64,000 bases of DNA from Prinia subflava. Lineage: Eukaryota; Chordata; Aves; Passeriformes; Cisticolidae. Positions 37,348 through 50,827 of the stretch are shown here, one piece after another. The notes beneath the pieces are model-generated. The model had not been told where the DNA came from. It saw only the letters and a list, made by a program, of their open reading frames with translations, and searched no databases. The stretch lies in the NCBI RefSeq assembly GCF_021018805.1, contig NC_086249.1:79820472-79884471 (forward strand). The letters are read 5' to 3'. Each line of letters begins with the position of its first letter. Within the stretch, counting starts at the first letter, position 1. Position numbers and translations under genes: made by a program.

Positions 37348-40300
37348 CACGATTCTGATAACCCAGTGCTCCACATACATTTGGTTTGGCTCACACGAAC
37401 CACATGGAAGAAAACTATTACTCCAACTGACCCATTTCCTATCCGCACTCCACTGCTGCAAGATTGCTCTCTGCAGTACCTCGACACTCCCACACCTTCC
37501 AATTTTAAATCACTGCAGGTGATGTCCTGTGGGAGCTGCCTTACAGTATATGGCTGTTGTGCAAGTTAGGTCTGCCCTGAAGTTATTGCAACCTGCCTAC
37601 TCATCAGTGTTCAGATGGTTTGCATTTCAAAATCAGCATTCTTCACCCATCTGAACTGCTTTCATCTCTTTTTATCATTTTCCCTGATGTGTTTCCCCAG
37701 CACTTTTCAACATGTGGCTTCCAAACCACTGTGTAAGTTAGTCTTTGCTCAGTCAGATGTTTCTCCTGCTGAATATACATTTCTTACAGGATCTGCAATG
37801 GAAGCATCTTGCATGATCTTTTTAACAGATAAGCTTGCAGGAAGTCAAAGTCATAAAGGAAGAGGTCACTAATATTTTCCACTGAATCACGTAGCAAGTC
37901 CATACACAATTTAATCTATAAGACAAATCTACAATTTGCTCATTCCGCCCTCCCCCCCCACCAAGTTTTATTGTCTCTTATAACCAGAAGTTGCTAAGAA
38001 ATAAAAAGGTTTAGCCTTAATTCAGGTGTGAGACTACAAATTTCTAATTCTCTGTGATCATATGTGTTTGGCACAGCAGACTGCCTCAGCATAAAAAGTC
38101 AGGACTCAGTATTCAGGTAACAATCTGAAAAAGGACTGAGATGCATTAATAATTATTTTTTAATTAAAGCAAACAAAAATCTGCCCCCTCAAGTCCTCCC
38201 AACACTTATATAACGAAAGCACACTCACCTTGGTCAGCATGCACATATAAGCATGCACATGATGAGCTTCTTTGTGCAGCAAAAAAATACCCATGTAAAA
38301 CAAAAAACAGCATCGAACAGTATATTTCTCAACACTACAAGAAAAAGGAGATGCACCAGTGACAATAAATCCAAAAACTTCACACATTAACTACTGCAGA
38401 AGCTTATCTGCAATTCCTTGTTGAAAGTGGGGCCTCAGAAAGGATACCCAAATCTCTTGAAGACCAGAGCTATGCAGGCAAATCTCTGTGCTGCTTTAAT
38501 GTTTTTTGCTCACAAGAAATGCCTTGTCCTCCAGCAGTACAGCTGAGCTGGAAGCAAATTCAAGGTCATTACTGTATTAGTTGCAAGAGGACCTCTACAA
38601 CCTCACAGGATCTTGAAGGCTGTGTGTTGAAAGCTGCACTAAGTTCAGAGAAATATCAGTTTATCTTATCTCCCTCTACACTAAACATCCAGTCCTCTCC
38701 CCCTCAGCCCTTGCAGCGTCTCACACTTCACAGTCCCTGGCTTTGAAAATGGTTGGGAGGAGAGGGCAGACCTTCCACATGGTCCCCACCCCCCTCCTGC
38801 TGGCAGCAGACCCCTCTGCTGCTCAAGGGGCTATTTTCCTCAGCATCATCTGGGGATGCACTTGGATTCCTGCCCTGTGCTGCCTTCAGCAGTACATCTC
38901 AATTCCAAAGAGAAAAGCATTTGTGTAGGAAACCAGAAATGACAATTGCAACCAGTTACACTGGCTAAATAAATAAAACCAGGTGATTTCGTAGGTGCGG
39001 TTACTGAACTACACTGGATGCTTCAAGGATAACCTTCCATCTTTCTACCTATGCTCAACATACAGTTCTTAAAATGTTAAAGCAATTCTACACAAGTTCT
39101 TAAATTATCATTAGCATTTCTTATTGTCTCCAGCTTCACCCCCTGCTGTAATAATCCTCCCTACTTACAGACTGCTGGAGTCAAAGCTGCTGCAGAGGAG
39201 GAGCAGAGGAGTAAGTCTACCCTGGGGGAAACAACCGAGACTTAACCCAACACAGCTTCCTCTTCAGCAGAAGTGATAAGCCTGTTTTGCCCCAGAGGCT
39301 GCAGACCTCGTTTTCCTGTGTATCTCCTTTCTGATGGGCTCCTTCAGTCATTAACTGATTTAGGTTCCAACTTAACCATATGGAGAATGGCTCCTCTCCT
39401 TTCCCGGTCTGGTCATTCACACAAAAGCCCTGGAAAACATGAGGCAAGGTACAAGCCAGTGAAGTGGGCAGAAAGGGAAGACTTACTTATTTGCTTAATA
39501 GAAGTATTAGCAGCAGCTATGAAAAAGAAAGACAAACCCTAGGGGTATCTTTGAGGCATCCCAGTAAATAAAGACAATTCCCCAGTGGAAATTAAAGGCT
39601 GATTTTCCAGAAGCAGCACCCACTTGTGGGAAATTTCATCTTGCCACACTAAGATGCAAAAAACCAAACAGTTCCCTCTCCCTTTGTAAAGCCCTTTGTT
39701 TTGCAACAAGGAGCACTTTTCATTTTTCTAAAGTAGGCCTCCTGACTATTTCTTAAATGAGAAGAGATGGATAAGGGAGATTTTTTTAATTCCTTTGAAA
39801 CATTCCTTCCTTTCAACAGTGCCTATTGTTAAAATTAATTTGTACAGACCCTGGCAGCTCAGAGGTCAGGATGGTTCAAGTTGATGTGCTAAGATGTGCA
39901 CTGTTATGTTAAACAGGGTTTTTCTTGGCTGCAGCTTTGCAGCGAAGGTCACCACGGGGTTATTTGGGGTAGCAAATGTTAGCAGTGGGCAACCATTCCC
40001 AAAGGGCTGACAATCAGACCAAGGTTTATTTGATGGAAAGCTTAGGCGGCCTGAACAGATAGCAAATGCTCCCTTAGTTTGCTTCATCTCTTAGTCAGCT
40101 AATTCCAGAGTATTAAGAAAGCTCTGGCATAGGGCAAGACAGCTGGAGGCTGCATTTCCCGGGTGGGGAATACACTCGTCCTCTCATGTGGAAAGTGCCA
40201 AATTGGTTTTAGTGCTATCACATCATTTCTGTGGTGGAAGCCATACAGTCGGCAGCAACAGACAGGCAAGCCTGTGGGGAGTGGTGACTGCCAAAAGATG

Positions 40301-43300
40301 TGTCTTAGTCTGTGGATGGCCCATGCGTTTGTCTTACTGGTTCTGATTAGGCCTCCTAATTAATGAATCTCCTTTGGACAACTTCCTTGTCAGTCACGAT
40401 AAATCTGGCTCTTTCCTTCAGAGGAGTCAAGCTGCATTCAGTACCTTTTGTGGCAACCTAAGAAACTGTCTTGTGAAATAAAGAAAAAACACCCAGAGAA
40501 ATCTGAAGTAGGGGTTTTTTTCCAATATTGCCTTTTAAACCTACATTTAATCATCTACTTTGAGAAAATTCCTTGGGAGGTATTCAAATAACAGTATTGC
40601 TAACCTGAATAACCTACTAAATGTGAGCCAGGTATCCCAAATTGGAGCATTTGGAAAGAGCAGTCTCAGGTTATTGCTTCTAGGATGCAGGTAGGCAGTG
40701 TGCCTGTTCTTGGGTCCTCTGATAAAACCTAGGATTTCAAGTTAAAGGGGGTGGGAGTGAAGAGATTTTTTTATTATTATTTATTTTTACTAATGACCCA
40801 CTTCCAGGAGCTTAGGCTGTAAGAAAATTGCCAAATATAGTGAAACTTGCAGTAAAACTCACTCAAGCTGGCAACCCAGCAGCTGGAGAAATGCTCAGTG
40901 GGGTTTCTGCCAAAGAACACGTCCTAGATTATTATGTAGGAGCATAGAGGCTTAGATGCATCAATCTCTGGGGCTTAGTGGAAGGTCAAAGTTATCTTCT
41001 ATGCATCTGAGATCTAGTCTCCACGCTCCATTATCAAGTTCAAGCTTCCTGGCATTGAAGCCAGCTATCACTTTCCCACAGCCCACAGCCCACATACAGG
41101 TTGTCTGAGTGTGGGCTGACAGGAGGGAAGTAAAAATAGCCATACCAGCTCTGATCTTTCACATGCAGACTTTCCCACCACCAGTGGAAATGTTTAACAC
41201 AGCAACAATGGTCAGGGAGAACCTGGTTTCCCAGTGACTGGACTGCACCTCGCAGGTCAACCTGCACCTACCCTACGTGCAGCAGCTTTTCTCAGGAGCC
41301 ATGAGAGCACCTCTCACTCTGACATACCCTGAGATTCACCATGCTGGCCAGGATTTCCTCACAAATTTCAGGTCAGGGGAGACAACTGAACCTCTCCAGC
41401 TTTTCTAGACTGGTTATGAGCTGACCACAGTCTTGCTATTCTAACAGAAGGTTTCTCTAGAAATGTACAGATACACTACATGAGAAATTCAGTACAACTT
41501 CAGTGTAAACCACTTCCAGGCTTTTTAATCAAAACTACAAAGGGGCAGAAGTGTCACACAGTTGTGTGAAGACAAGCAGTTTTCACAACCTAAATCACTC
41601 TCCACAGCCTCTCACAGGGAGTGCCTCACAGAGCCACGTACTACCTGCACTCAGTCTTATCTACTTCTGACCCCTTTTTTAGCTGTTTGCTCTTGCCACA
41701 CCTTTGCTGTGTCCTGGCCCTGTTCACAGTAAGATGCAAAGGTTCAAGGCTCTTTTAAGCTGCTCCAAAGGCCAGAGGACTTCGGCTCCACCACGGGACA
41801 TGGGTGCAGAAACCACCACATTGGCCACAGTCCCTAGCATGCCCTCACACAGCGTAAAGAAGCAGATTAAATATGTATACTACCCTTACAGATCTACCAG
41901 CTGGATGTTTTGGATGGGTTTTTGGTCATATTTCAGCTGCCACAGCACTGCCTCTTGATCTAAACAGCAGGGAAAAAACATCCACTCGTATCTACGTTAA
42001 TATAAAACCATTGCAAAGACAGTGCAAGTCACTTTTCCAAAGTGAAATTCAGTATGCCACTGCATAGTCTTGGAGGGATCTAGGTTTGCACAAACACCAT
42101 CCCAGCAGGCTCCACTCTTACATGTCAGTAGTTCTCATGCAGATCAAACCACAGAGCTGCATGTGGGTTTTCCGTGCTACTTTTGTGCAGCTCTCCTCCC
42201 TCTCACAAACTGCAGGTTGCAGAGGAACTGTTCCCAGGGGATCTGCTCCCCATGAAGGTCCTAGGAAGCTGAATGCTGTGCAGACTGAAACATCAGGCTG
42301 GCTGCAGATAAAAGCCAGGTGTGGAAACAAGGTGACCAGAGTGATGGCCATCACTTACTTGTGCATCCTGCACTCGCACATAACCACTTTATTAAGGTAT
42401 TTAGTTTTATTGCTGCAGTGAGGTCAGTGAGGAGGAAGTGAGCTGTATACCAACACAGGGAGGAAGAAGCAGGGACTGGGGGAGGCTGTGGCACTGGGCC
42501 AGGAGAGAAGGAAGCCTGGCTGCAGGGCAGCACGGAGGGCAGGAAGGCAGAGAGACTGAAAATAAACTACACCCCGGAGGAGCAAAACAACACCTGCCAG
42601 AGAGGCAGCGACACCTCAGCGCCACAGGGATGAGAACTGGAAGTGAAAACTTCCTCCCAGCAGAATGATCACATCCTTCCCTCTGGGGAAACACCATGAG
42701 AGGCTTGCTATTGCTGAGGGAAGGCTCTGGACTTGAGCATCCTCTCCTACTCCTCCCAAGATGGGAAAGAGGCTGCCATGTTCCTTCAGCAGATGGGAAG
42801 CCTGGGTGAGTGGCAGGACCCACGCTGTGTCTTTCCCCCTTACTCTGCACTGCCACTCCCAGGTCACTGTGTTGCTTCCTGCCACCCCTGTGACTGGGAA
42901 AGGGGACCCTGGAGCACTGACCCTGGTCCTTGCAGGTGGAGCACAGCCCTTGCACCAGGGCACTTTCAGACTGAGCTTTGCAATGGATCAGCACCCAAAA
43001 GAGTTGCACATATTTTCCCCTGTAAACATTACTTCACATCCCATGCAGGGATGCTCCAAACACAGGCATGGATGGTGCCTGAGGACACACAACACAAGCA
43101 GGAGTTTATGCCCATCTTCGGCACAGCCTGGCTTTCTTTGGGACTTATTCCCCACCCACAGAATAAGGTTTTAATCCCATTCTCCCCTTCAAAAGCAGAG
43201 TTCAGGAGCAGCCTGTGCTTATGTTCTGTTTTCATATGTAACTGAACAGGATGGCAGAAACCTCTTAATGCACCACAACAAGACAGAGAGGCACAGAAAA

Positions 43301-46300
43301 ATGGATAATACTACTCAGTGTCTAATAAAAAAAAAACCCCAAAAAATCCAGTCAACATACATAACTGTATTGGGTTCCCCTCCCTCTTTTTAAGGGACAG
43401 CTTTTGATACCGTACTTACAAAAACACATAATTCAAAAAAGGAAGGAAGTGCTTTGAGGGTTTTTATTTAAAGCTTGACAGGATAAACGAATCACAGTCT
43501 CATTAAATCACACAAATCTCAGGCTGCACACAAGACTAAACCACGAGAAATAGGACGTTACAAATCCTCATGCAGTTCTACACTTCCAGCACAACAGCTC
43601 ATTTTATTTCTGCTCTTGGCAAGGTTAGAATAAAAGGCTTCTTTTCTTTGCTCCATAAATGTTTTTAGATGCTATATTACTTGAACTTAACACAGCAGTA
43701 ATTGCCCTGAAAAAGGGCAATCTGAATTGCTTCCTTAAAGAAGGAAACATTTATACTAACACACACACGAACAGAGAGCACAGTTACAAAAGACCTGCTT
43801 CAATCCCATCACAAAAAAACTTGACCAAATTCACTAACTCCTCCAGGCAGAAGTGACTGGAGAATTTTGATTTTTCACTCTAAAGCAACATTTCTGAGAT
43901 ATACTGATTATCCACATCTCTGTGTAGCAGCACATTTTACATCTGCCAAGTATGTTCTTACTGTATGTTTCTAACACTGTAGGTGCTGTTTTGCTTTCCT
44001 CTTAATTACTAACTTCTTTATTAGACTGTAGTATGTCTTTTTACATTTGTCCCAGAAAGCAAGCAACTCAGCCCTTGTTTAAAAACTCTAATATAGAAAA
44101 ATGTTAAACAAATTGTTCTCTATTTCTCAGCTCTATCTCAGTGCCAGCTCCCATTTGTTTATGTTTGCATAGTAATTGTAGGAGAATATTTAGAAAATTA
44201 TCATTGTTAAAATCTCATTTCTGTATACTCATACACATACATACAAACAACATGCCTTCTATGTGCTTATTTACCTTAGCCTAAAAGCCTGAATGAAAAA
44301 TTTCACCCTGGAAGAAGGCTTGCCAAACTGAAGGATGAAGTCAGTTTAGCCCTTTGTTACATTACAATCTAAAATGAAATTTCCTGGACTGAAACAGTTT
44401 TCCCCTCTTTTTTGTATATTTTAATACTTAACATGACTATGCTGATAATGAGCCAACCTACACTAGCTGGGCTATTTTGATTGGCTTCCTAAAACAAAAT
44501 GAAGTGGTATTAGTATTCCCCCCACCCTTTCTTTCTTTCTCTCTCTGTTCTGGCACTGTTTTATGCATGGCTGTGGGCAAAATTAGTTTAAACTATGACT
44601 AGATCAACAGAAACCTCTTCTGTGGGGGATACAGCTGTTTCTAACCTGACATGAACCACTGGGACCTGAATCCTATCTGTCTGGAAATTTTACTGAGAAA
44701 CAGGATCTCTAACAACTACCAACATGAACCTAGCATGAGCAATAGTGACAGACAAAAGTTGTTGGCTGGGTGCTTCATCCCTTCCCCCTTTGTCAATCAC
44801 TGATGCCCATGTGCAGCACACCAGAAGCCTTTTTCCCCAGCACTTGCCCTTCACTCCTTACAAATACAACTGACTTTTACAGGATAGAAGGTATCACAAA
44901 AACCATTAGGTTCTCTGAAAGCTCTGACACTATTAAAACAATGAGAAACTGAGGTAAGCGAGAATCAAGACAGAGCTGGCTAGCTCCCAAGATTATTTAT
45001 ATTAGTTCTTTTAGGTATAAAAGTTAGCAGAATGGGATAATATTGAGGCCATCCTCACCAGATATAACTGTGGAATTAGCGTTTGATGGTAATTTTCACC
45101 ATCATAAGAGACAACAAAACCTAAAACCTTGTATTTTGAGATCTACAAGCTACTATAGATGAATCTGTGAAAGAGTACTTTCCAAGATACTTGGTAGAAT
45201 TTTTTGTTGCCATACTGGCTTTAAAACCTGAAGCTAACCAGTATATATGTAATATATTCCCTTCCTTCAATTCTTCAACAGATGGGATAATCAAAATTTT
45301 CATTAAAATATTTCTTAGTATTTCAAATGCTGGCTATGCACTTCTTGGTTTTCAGACAACAGGAAGGCCTTTGAAATACTGATTTCATTAAAAAGCCCTC
45401 CTTCTAAGCCTCCCTTTAAGCAGCCAAGACATGCAAACCCCTGTCCCATCTTTTGCACACTCTGTTTAGAAGATGCAGATGCATCTGCTGAGAAGGTGCC
45501 AATGAAGCACATCCTCTTGCCCAGCACAGAGTCTAGCCATCCTCTCATCAAGATGTCTGAAACATCTGAAACTCTCCCTCTCCTGTCCTCTCTTACTGCA
45601 CACTGCCAACTCAGCATCCCTGGGAACAGACCCCCTTGGCAAGGGGTGTGCCCACTCTGCCCCAGCAAACGCACCTGGCTTGCTTTCCCAGGGAGCCTCT
45701 TCTGGGACAGTGCTGCCTTCTCTTCTGGCTCGTGCCCTTCCCAGGAGCTTTCCCTCACCATGGCACCATTTGCCATTTAGGAAACCTACTGGTAACACTT
45801 CAACCAACCACTGGGAGAATTAGGAGAAAAGTTTCCAAGGGTGGAGATGAAACATTTACGTGATTTTGACCCGTGCCTAGGATAATACAACCCCAACCTT
45901 TGTCTGCAGCTTTTAAGTGCTAAAGGCATGAGACAAGTAACAAAGCGAAGTCAATTCATTGCCCTAAATCAATCAGAAGAAGGTTTTTTCTACCAACATA
46001 AAAAGAGACAGTTCTGACAAAGAAATCCTTGTTCTAGCACAGATTGATTCCTCAGCAACACCCAATCCTGTCAAACATATTCTGCTGAAGGGGTTTAGTC
46101 TTCCTTCCATCCCATTCAGACGGTAAATAAATGGGGGAAAATGTTAGGCTGATCTAAAAACAAATGTTTCACGTTTTTAAAATTTTCAGGATTTATGCTT
46201 TTATGTCCTGATTCACATCTATACTTGTAGTCAGCATGTTAATAGAGATGTTTTACTAACAGGTAAAACTTCTGTAGGAGATATAGACTATACTACACAG

Positions 46301-49300
46301 GATGACTGCAAGCAAAGCAAAATTTTCTTACTTTCATCAGGCTGAGTTGTCAGGTATTGTTTAATGTTGGAGAAAAAATGCACTGAAGTTCATGCTAAAG
46401 ATGAGTATAAAAATGCAAATAGATATATTGGTAGCAATCATAAGTGATGTCAAGCAGTGACAAGACTCTTGTTCTGGTGTTCAGCTGTGTTCAATCTGCT
46501 CCAAACTTTTTCAGAATTTTCAGTATCTATGCAAAACAGTCTGTTGTGCTTCCTCTGCCCTAGGAAAAGAGTAAAATTCTTTATTTTTTACAAAAGAGTA
46601 AAATTCTTCTATGAAGAATTCTTAGCATTCCTGCGAATTCTACTTGCCACTAGTAGTAAACCTATCAATCACCAAACATGGTTTGGTGAACTGATTAAAC
46701 CGAATTTACCATTCCAATAAAGAAGAAGGAAATCTATATGGGAACAGTATATATGTTTAAATCAATTTTAATGCATTGTATAATTTCATAGTACTTCCAG
46801 TAACTGTAGTGACTTTCATTATATAAACCCTACAAATGTTGAAAGCTGATATTAGATCTAACAGGCCCTGGAGGGTCATGAGAGACATCAGGTTATTCCC
46901 AAGAAGTAATGGCAGAACTTTGTGTGTTCCCATTACCCACCAGTGCATTGATGCAGAACTAAAGGAGAATTCTGTAGCACCTCACAATCCTGAAATGACA
47001 TTTAAGTAGAAGGATATAAAGATTTTAAGATGAATTCATGAGCAGCTGTTGACTGGTCTACTTAAAAAACACATTTATTCAAACATATCTTGTCCCCCAA
47101 ATTCTGCTTTTCCACTTAAAGCACCCAGAGCTGTGAACTGTAACAGCCACATAATGTGGGGGGTTTGACTTCAGCATAAGAAAATGAGCACCACACAGCT
47201 TTTCTTAAACAAGAAGGCAGACAATATGCTATGTGCTACAAGAACCAAGAGAAATATTGTTTGAAGTTAGATGGGGAGGAGTGAGTACTGACACTCACAG
47301 ATCTGAGGATCAGCTCTGGACCCAGAACCCCACTGACAGCATTTGCACACAAACAAGATTTCACTGCAACTCAGAATCTGGACACTGTCATAATATAGTC
47401 TAAAGATGCTGTGTTATTACAGATCTTCTTCTATTTTAACTACTTTTTCAGATTCCTAAACCTCTTCAGATTGCTCCAAAAGCAGCAGAAACTATTAACA
47501 GAGAATTAATTTATGATAAAATGGACTTATCATACTAACTAGAGATAATTTTTTTTAAACCTTAATTGTTCAGATTTGATACAGCTCTTTAAGAATCCTA
47601 TCCAATGTGCTTTCACAAATCTCAATGGATAGTATTTATCTGACTTATTTACTAATTACTTCCAAATTACAAGTGTCCCTCAGGTCTGAATCATTTTTGA
47701 TGAAAGAATGAGCAGACTTTTATACCATGAGGGAAGAGAAATTAAAGGAGAAAAATTTGTATGGTTCAGATCAGGCTAATGGAAAGTTTGATTTCTTTAA
47801 AGTGTTTTCTAACTTTAGCACCACATGCAGTTAACAATTTGTATTTGCTAAGTGTTCTATGCAATTGCCTTGCCTAGATCTCCCAGGGTTTTTTTAGTAA
47901 AAGGAGATAATCATAAAAAGCCATGGCAAAAGCAGTATTCCAGACTGCAGATACTGTAAATGTCACAGTCCCCATAAACAAACTGAGCATGGACAAGCAT
48001 GTGAGGAATAAGCACATATTTTCAAGACACTTAAACAGAACATGCCCAAGGGCACACTGTAGAGGAGCCCATGTTTCCATCAGTGGGTAACATATACAGT
48101 CTTCTTTCCAGGAGCTGAAGAATCCAAGTTTATGTGAATTCTAATACATCGCCTTTCTGCCAAGCACACTGTTGTAGGAAACAGGCACACTTCCGTTTAA
48201 AATCAATTCACTTGGTTTGGGCATCAGAGAATCAGGGAAAAATAGACTTTTAGTGTATGGCGTTAGCTCTCTAAAAGTATTGTCTTTCTTGAAAAAAATA
48301 ATATTGTTAATATAATAAATACTTAATGTACTCTATGTACTTTCTCTACTGCTACTATTTCTTCAGCATTTCAGCCAGTGACTGATAACTCCATATTACA
48401 GTGCTGTGTCTCCTCTGGCATTACCATATCAATATAATCACCCTTTGATTTCCAAAATTCAGAAGTAGTGCCTCTATTCTGAACTCCAAGACCTTTGCCC
48501 CAGCTGCATTACTAGAAGTCTTAACCCAATTTCTCTTTCTCTTGATAGCACTTTTATTTTGCATGCCTGTTTCCAAGTCACTTGACATTTTCCCTAAGTA
48601 CCTTGCATACATGGGACTTGCAACTGTCTTCTTTTGTAACCTCACTTCAGATAGGTAGAAATTAAATGAGGGGAATCTTTTGCTTAAAAAGATATTGCAT
48701 TTCAAAGAACAAAAACCTAACTTTTTTGTTTAGGAACTCTGAATAAAAAATTCAATTTCCGTTTATATCCCTAAACCACAGTGGGACTGATGTGTCATTG
48801 AATTTTACTTTCTGAGAAACTTGGGCAGCAGGGTAATGAGGAACTCCCTTGTTGATCTACTGTTACTGACCACACTTCTGCCTTATAACCAGTTCCAAAC
48901 AACTGAGGGGAAATATCACATATAAAGAGGCTGACTTTAATTCAGTGGTAAGGTAAGGAAAATCTCACACTCTCTAACACATACATACAGGGTAGATTCA
49001 GGACTCACAATGTAGTTTTGAGTCACAAACACCCAGTAGTGCCCATCTAACAGCTTTCTTGCCCTTGCATGGATGTATTATTGTCTGATTGTTAGCATGC
49101 CTGCCTCATTTACTTAAAATGTTAAAATCAGTAAATAAGGAACTAATATCAAGGACTTAAGGGGATATTTTAATTAGTCATACTTTAAAAGCTATTCTTT
49201 AGAAAATAAGAGTGAAAATTCATAAACAGAGTTAAAGCATCTCAGTCAAAAAGCAAAGTGCTGTGGGAAGATGCCTTTTTACTTTCTTGAGCTGGATCAG

Positions 49301-50400
49301 ATGTGAATCTGAGCCATGCTGAATTTCTCAGCAGTCAAGGCTATGAGTTACTATTGGCTGCTTGACTGATTAACCGTGGTGCTGGTATGCTTGAGACCTT
49401 CCAAACACAGCAGGGTTATTGCAGCAGTAGACAATACTATAATATTGCAGTATTACAGGCTTTGCAGCTTTCTATTCCTTCTCTCAACTTGTGCAGCGGG
49501 TTTATGACACTCCTTGGAAACTTTCATCTGGGAGCACAGGATGGAGCAGCACCAGTAGTAACTCAAAACTTTGCAGCTCTGCAGCCTGAAGAGTGCAGAC
49601 ACACTATTTCTAGAAACACCGAGAAGACAAAAATTCTTTGAGGTGACCTCCTCCTTCGAGGCCCTGCTTTGTGAAGAAATCCTGCAGAGTCACTATGCAG
49701 GAACTCCAATGCCATGCAGTGATACATATCTGAGCTAACTCAGGAATCAGAAGATGCATCCTCATATCCACATGTTTTGCTTTGCATTTCCGCTTTGATG
49801 GCTCTGGTTTTGGTGCTATCATCACCTGAAGAGTTCTCAGGGCACTTTCAATTGCAACTAGTTCTTTTACAAACATAAAGAGGATAATAATGTCACACAG
49901 GACAGAAGCAAAGTTCCACATATACAGTGTGCTGCTCTCCCTAGTGCTGGTGTCCCTATTTATCTCATGATAACCTTGCAAGAGGAATATATATTTCAGA
50001 GACTGCAAGATTTAATTATTTTAATTCTATGTCCAGGAGTTTTCCATGGGGTTTCTCTCCTGCTTGAAGCTTTTGCAGACTGTAGTGTATACCTGATCAC
50101 TGGTTTAAGTAGCTGTGATCACATTACCTACACCCTTCTCAGTGGCTGCCTATATAGAGGCACATTGATTTTTAGCTGACTCTGTTGGTCTTTTCACTGC
50201 TCCTAATAATAAAAGGCCTGAGCAGATAGAAAACCTACTGATCAGTGTTTTACACAGACACCGTCTTACAGGAATTAACCCAAGGTAAACTACTGTAACA
50301 ATTGCATTTTTGGTGTGGGGACTGCTAGGCAAGAAGCAGGCATGCCCCTCTGCTACAGCTGCTAGCCAGTGGCAGTACAGATGGCAGACAGGACCGAGAC

Positions 50401-50827
50401 TGGCCTTGCACAGACACACAGAGCACCTCCTGGCCTTGCACAGACACACAGAGCTCCTCCTGGCCTTGCACAGACACACAGAGCTCCTCCTGGCCTTGCA
50501 CAGACACACGGAGCTCCTCCTGGCCTCGCACAGACACACAGAGCTCCTCCTGGCCTCGCACAGACACACAGAGCTCCTCCTGGCCTTGCACAGACACACG
50601 GAGCTCCTCCTGGCCTTGCACAGACACACGGAGCTCCTCCTGGCCTTGCACAGACACACAAAGCTCCTCCTGGCCTTGCACAGACACACGGAGCTCCTCC
50701 TGGCCTTGCACAGACACACGGAGCTCCTCCTGGCCTTGCACAGACACACAAAGCTCCTCCTGGCCTTGCACAGACACATGGAGCTCCTCCTGGCCTCGCA
50801 CAGACACATGGAGCTCCTCCTGGCCTC
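50401..50827. repeat. 30-bp minisatellite, 14 copies
   Basis: Fourteen units of exactly 30 bp lie head to tail without indels, plus a 7-base partial unit. Each starts TGGCCTTGCACAGACACA and ends GAGCTCCTCC. Variation is limited to TTG/TCG in the first part, ACACAG/ACACGG/ACACAA/ACATGG in the middle, and one CACCTCC in the first unit. Units 7-9 and 10-12 are identical three-unit blocks, a 90-bp higher-order repeat. Neither strand contains a stop in any frame, so the apparent ORFs of 160-219 codons here are products of the repeat. It lies in the inferred first intron of ST6GAL2. Confidence 0.97.

Noticed and set aside
37164..37569. 112- and 125-codon ORFs with poly-Phe or poly-Lys
   Set aside because: They are created by the 43-base homopolymer.
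43690..43723. Hairpin ATTGCCCT-GAAAA-AGGGCAAT followed by mixed sequence
   Set aside because: It looks like a bacterial terminator, but this is a vertebrate intron and an 8-bp stem is expected by chance.
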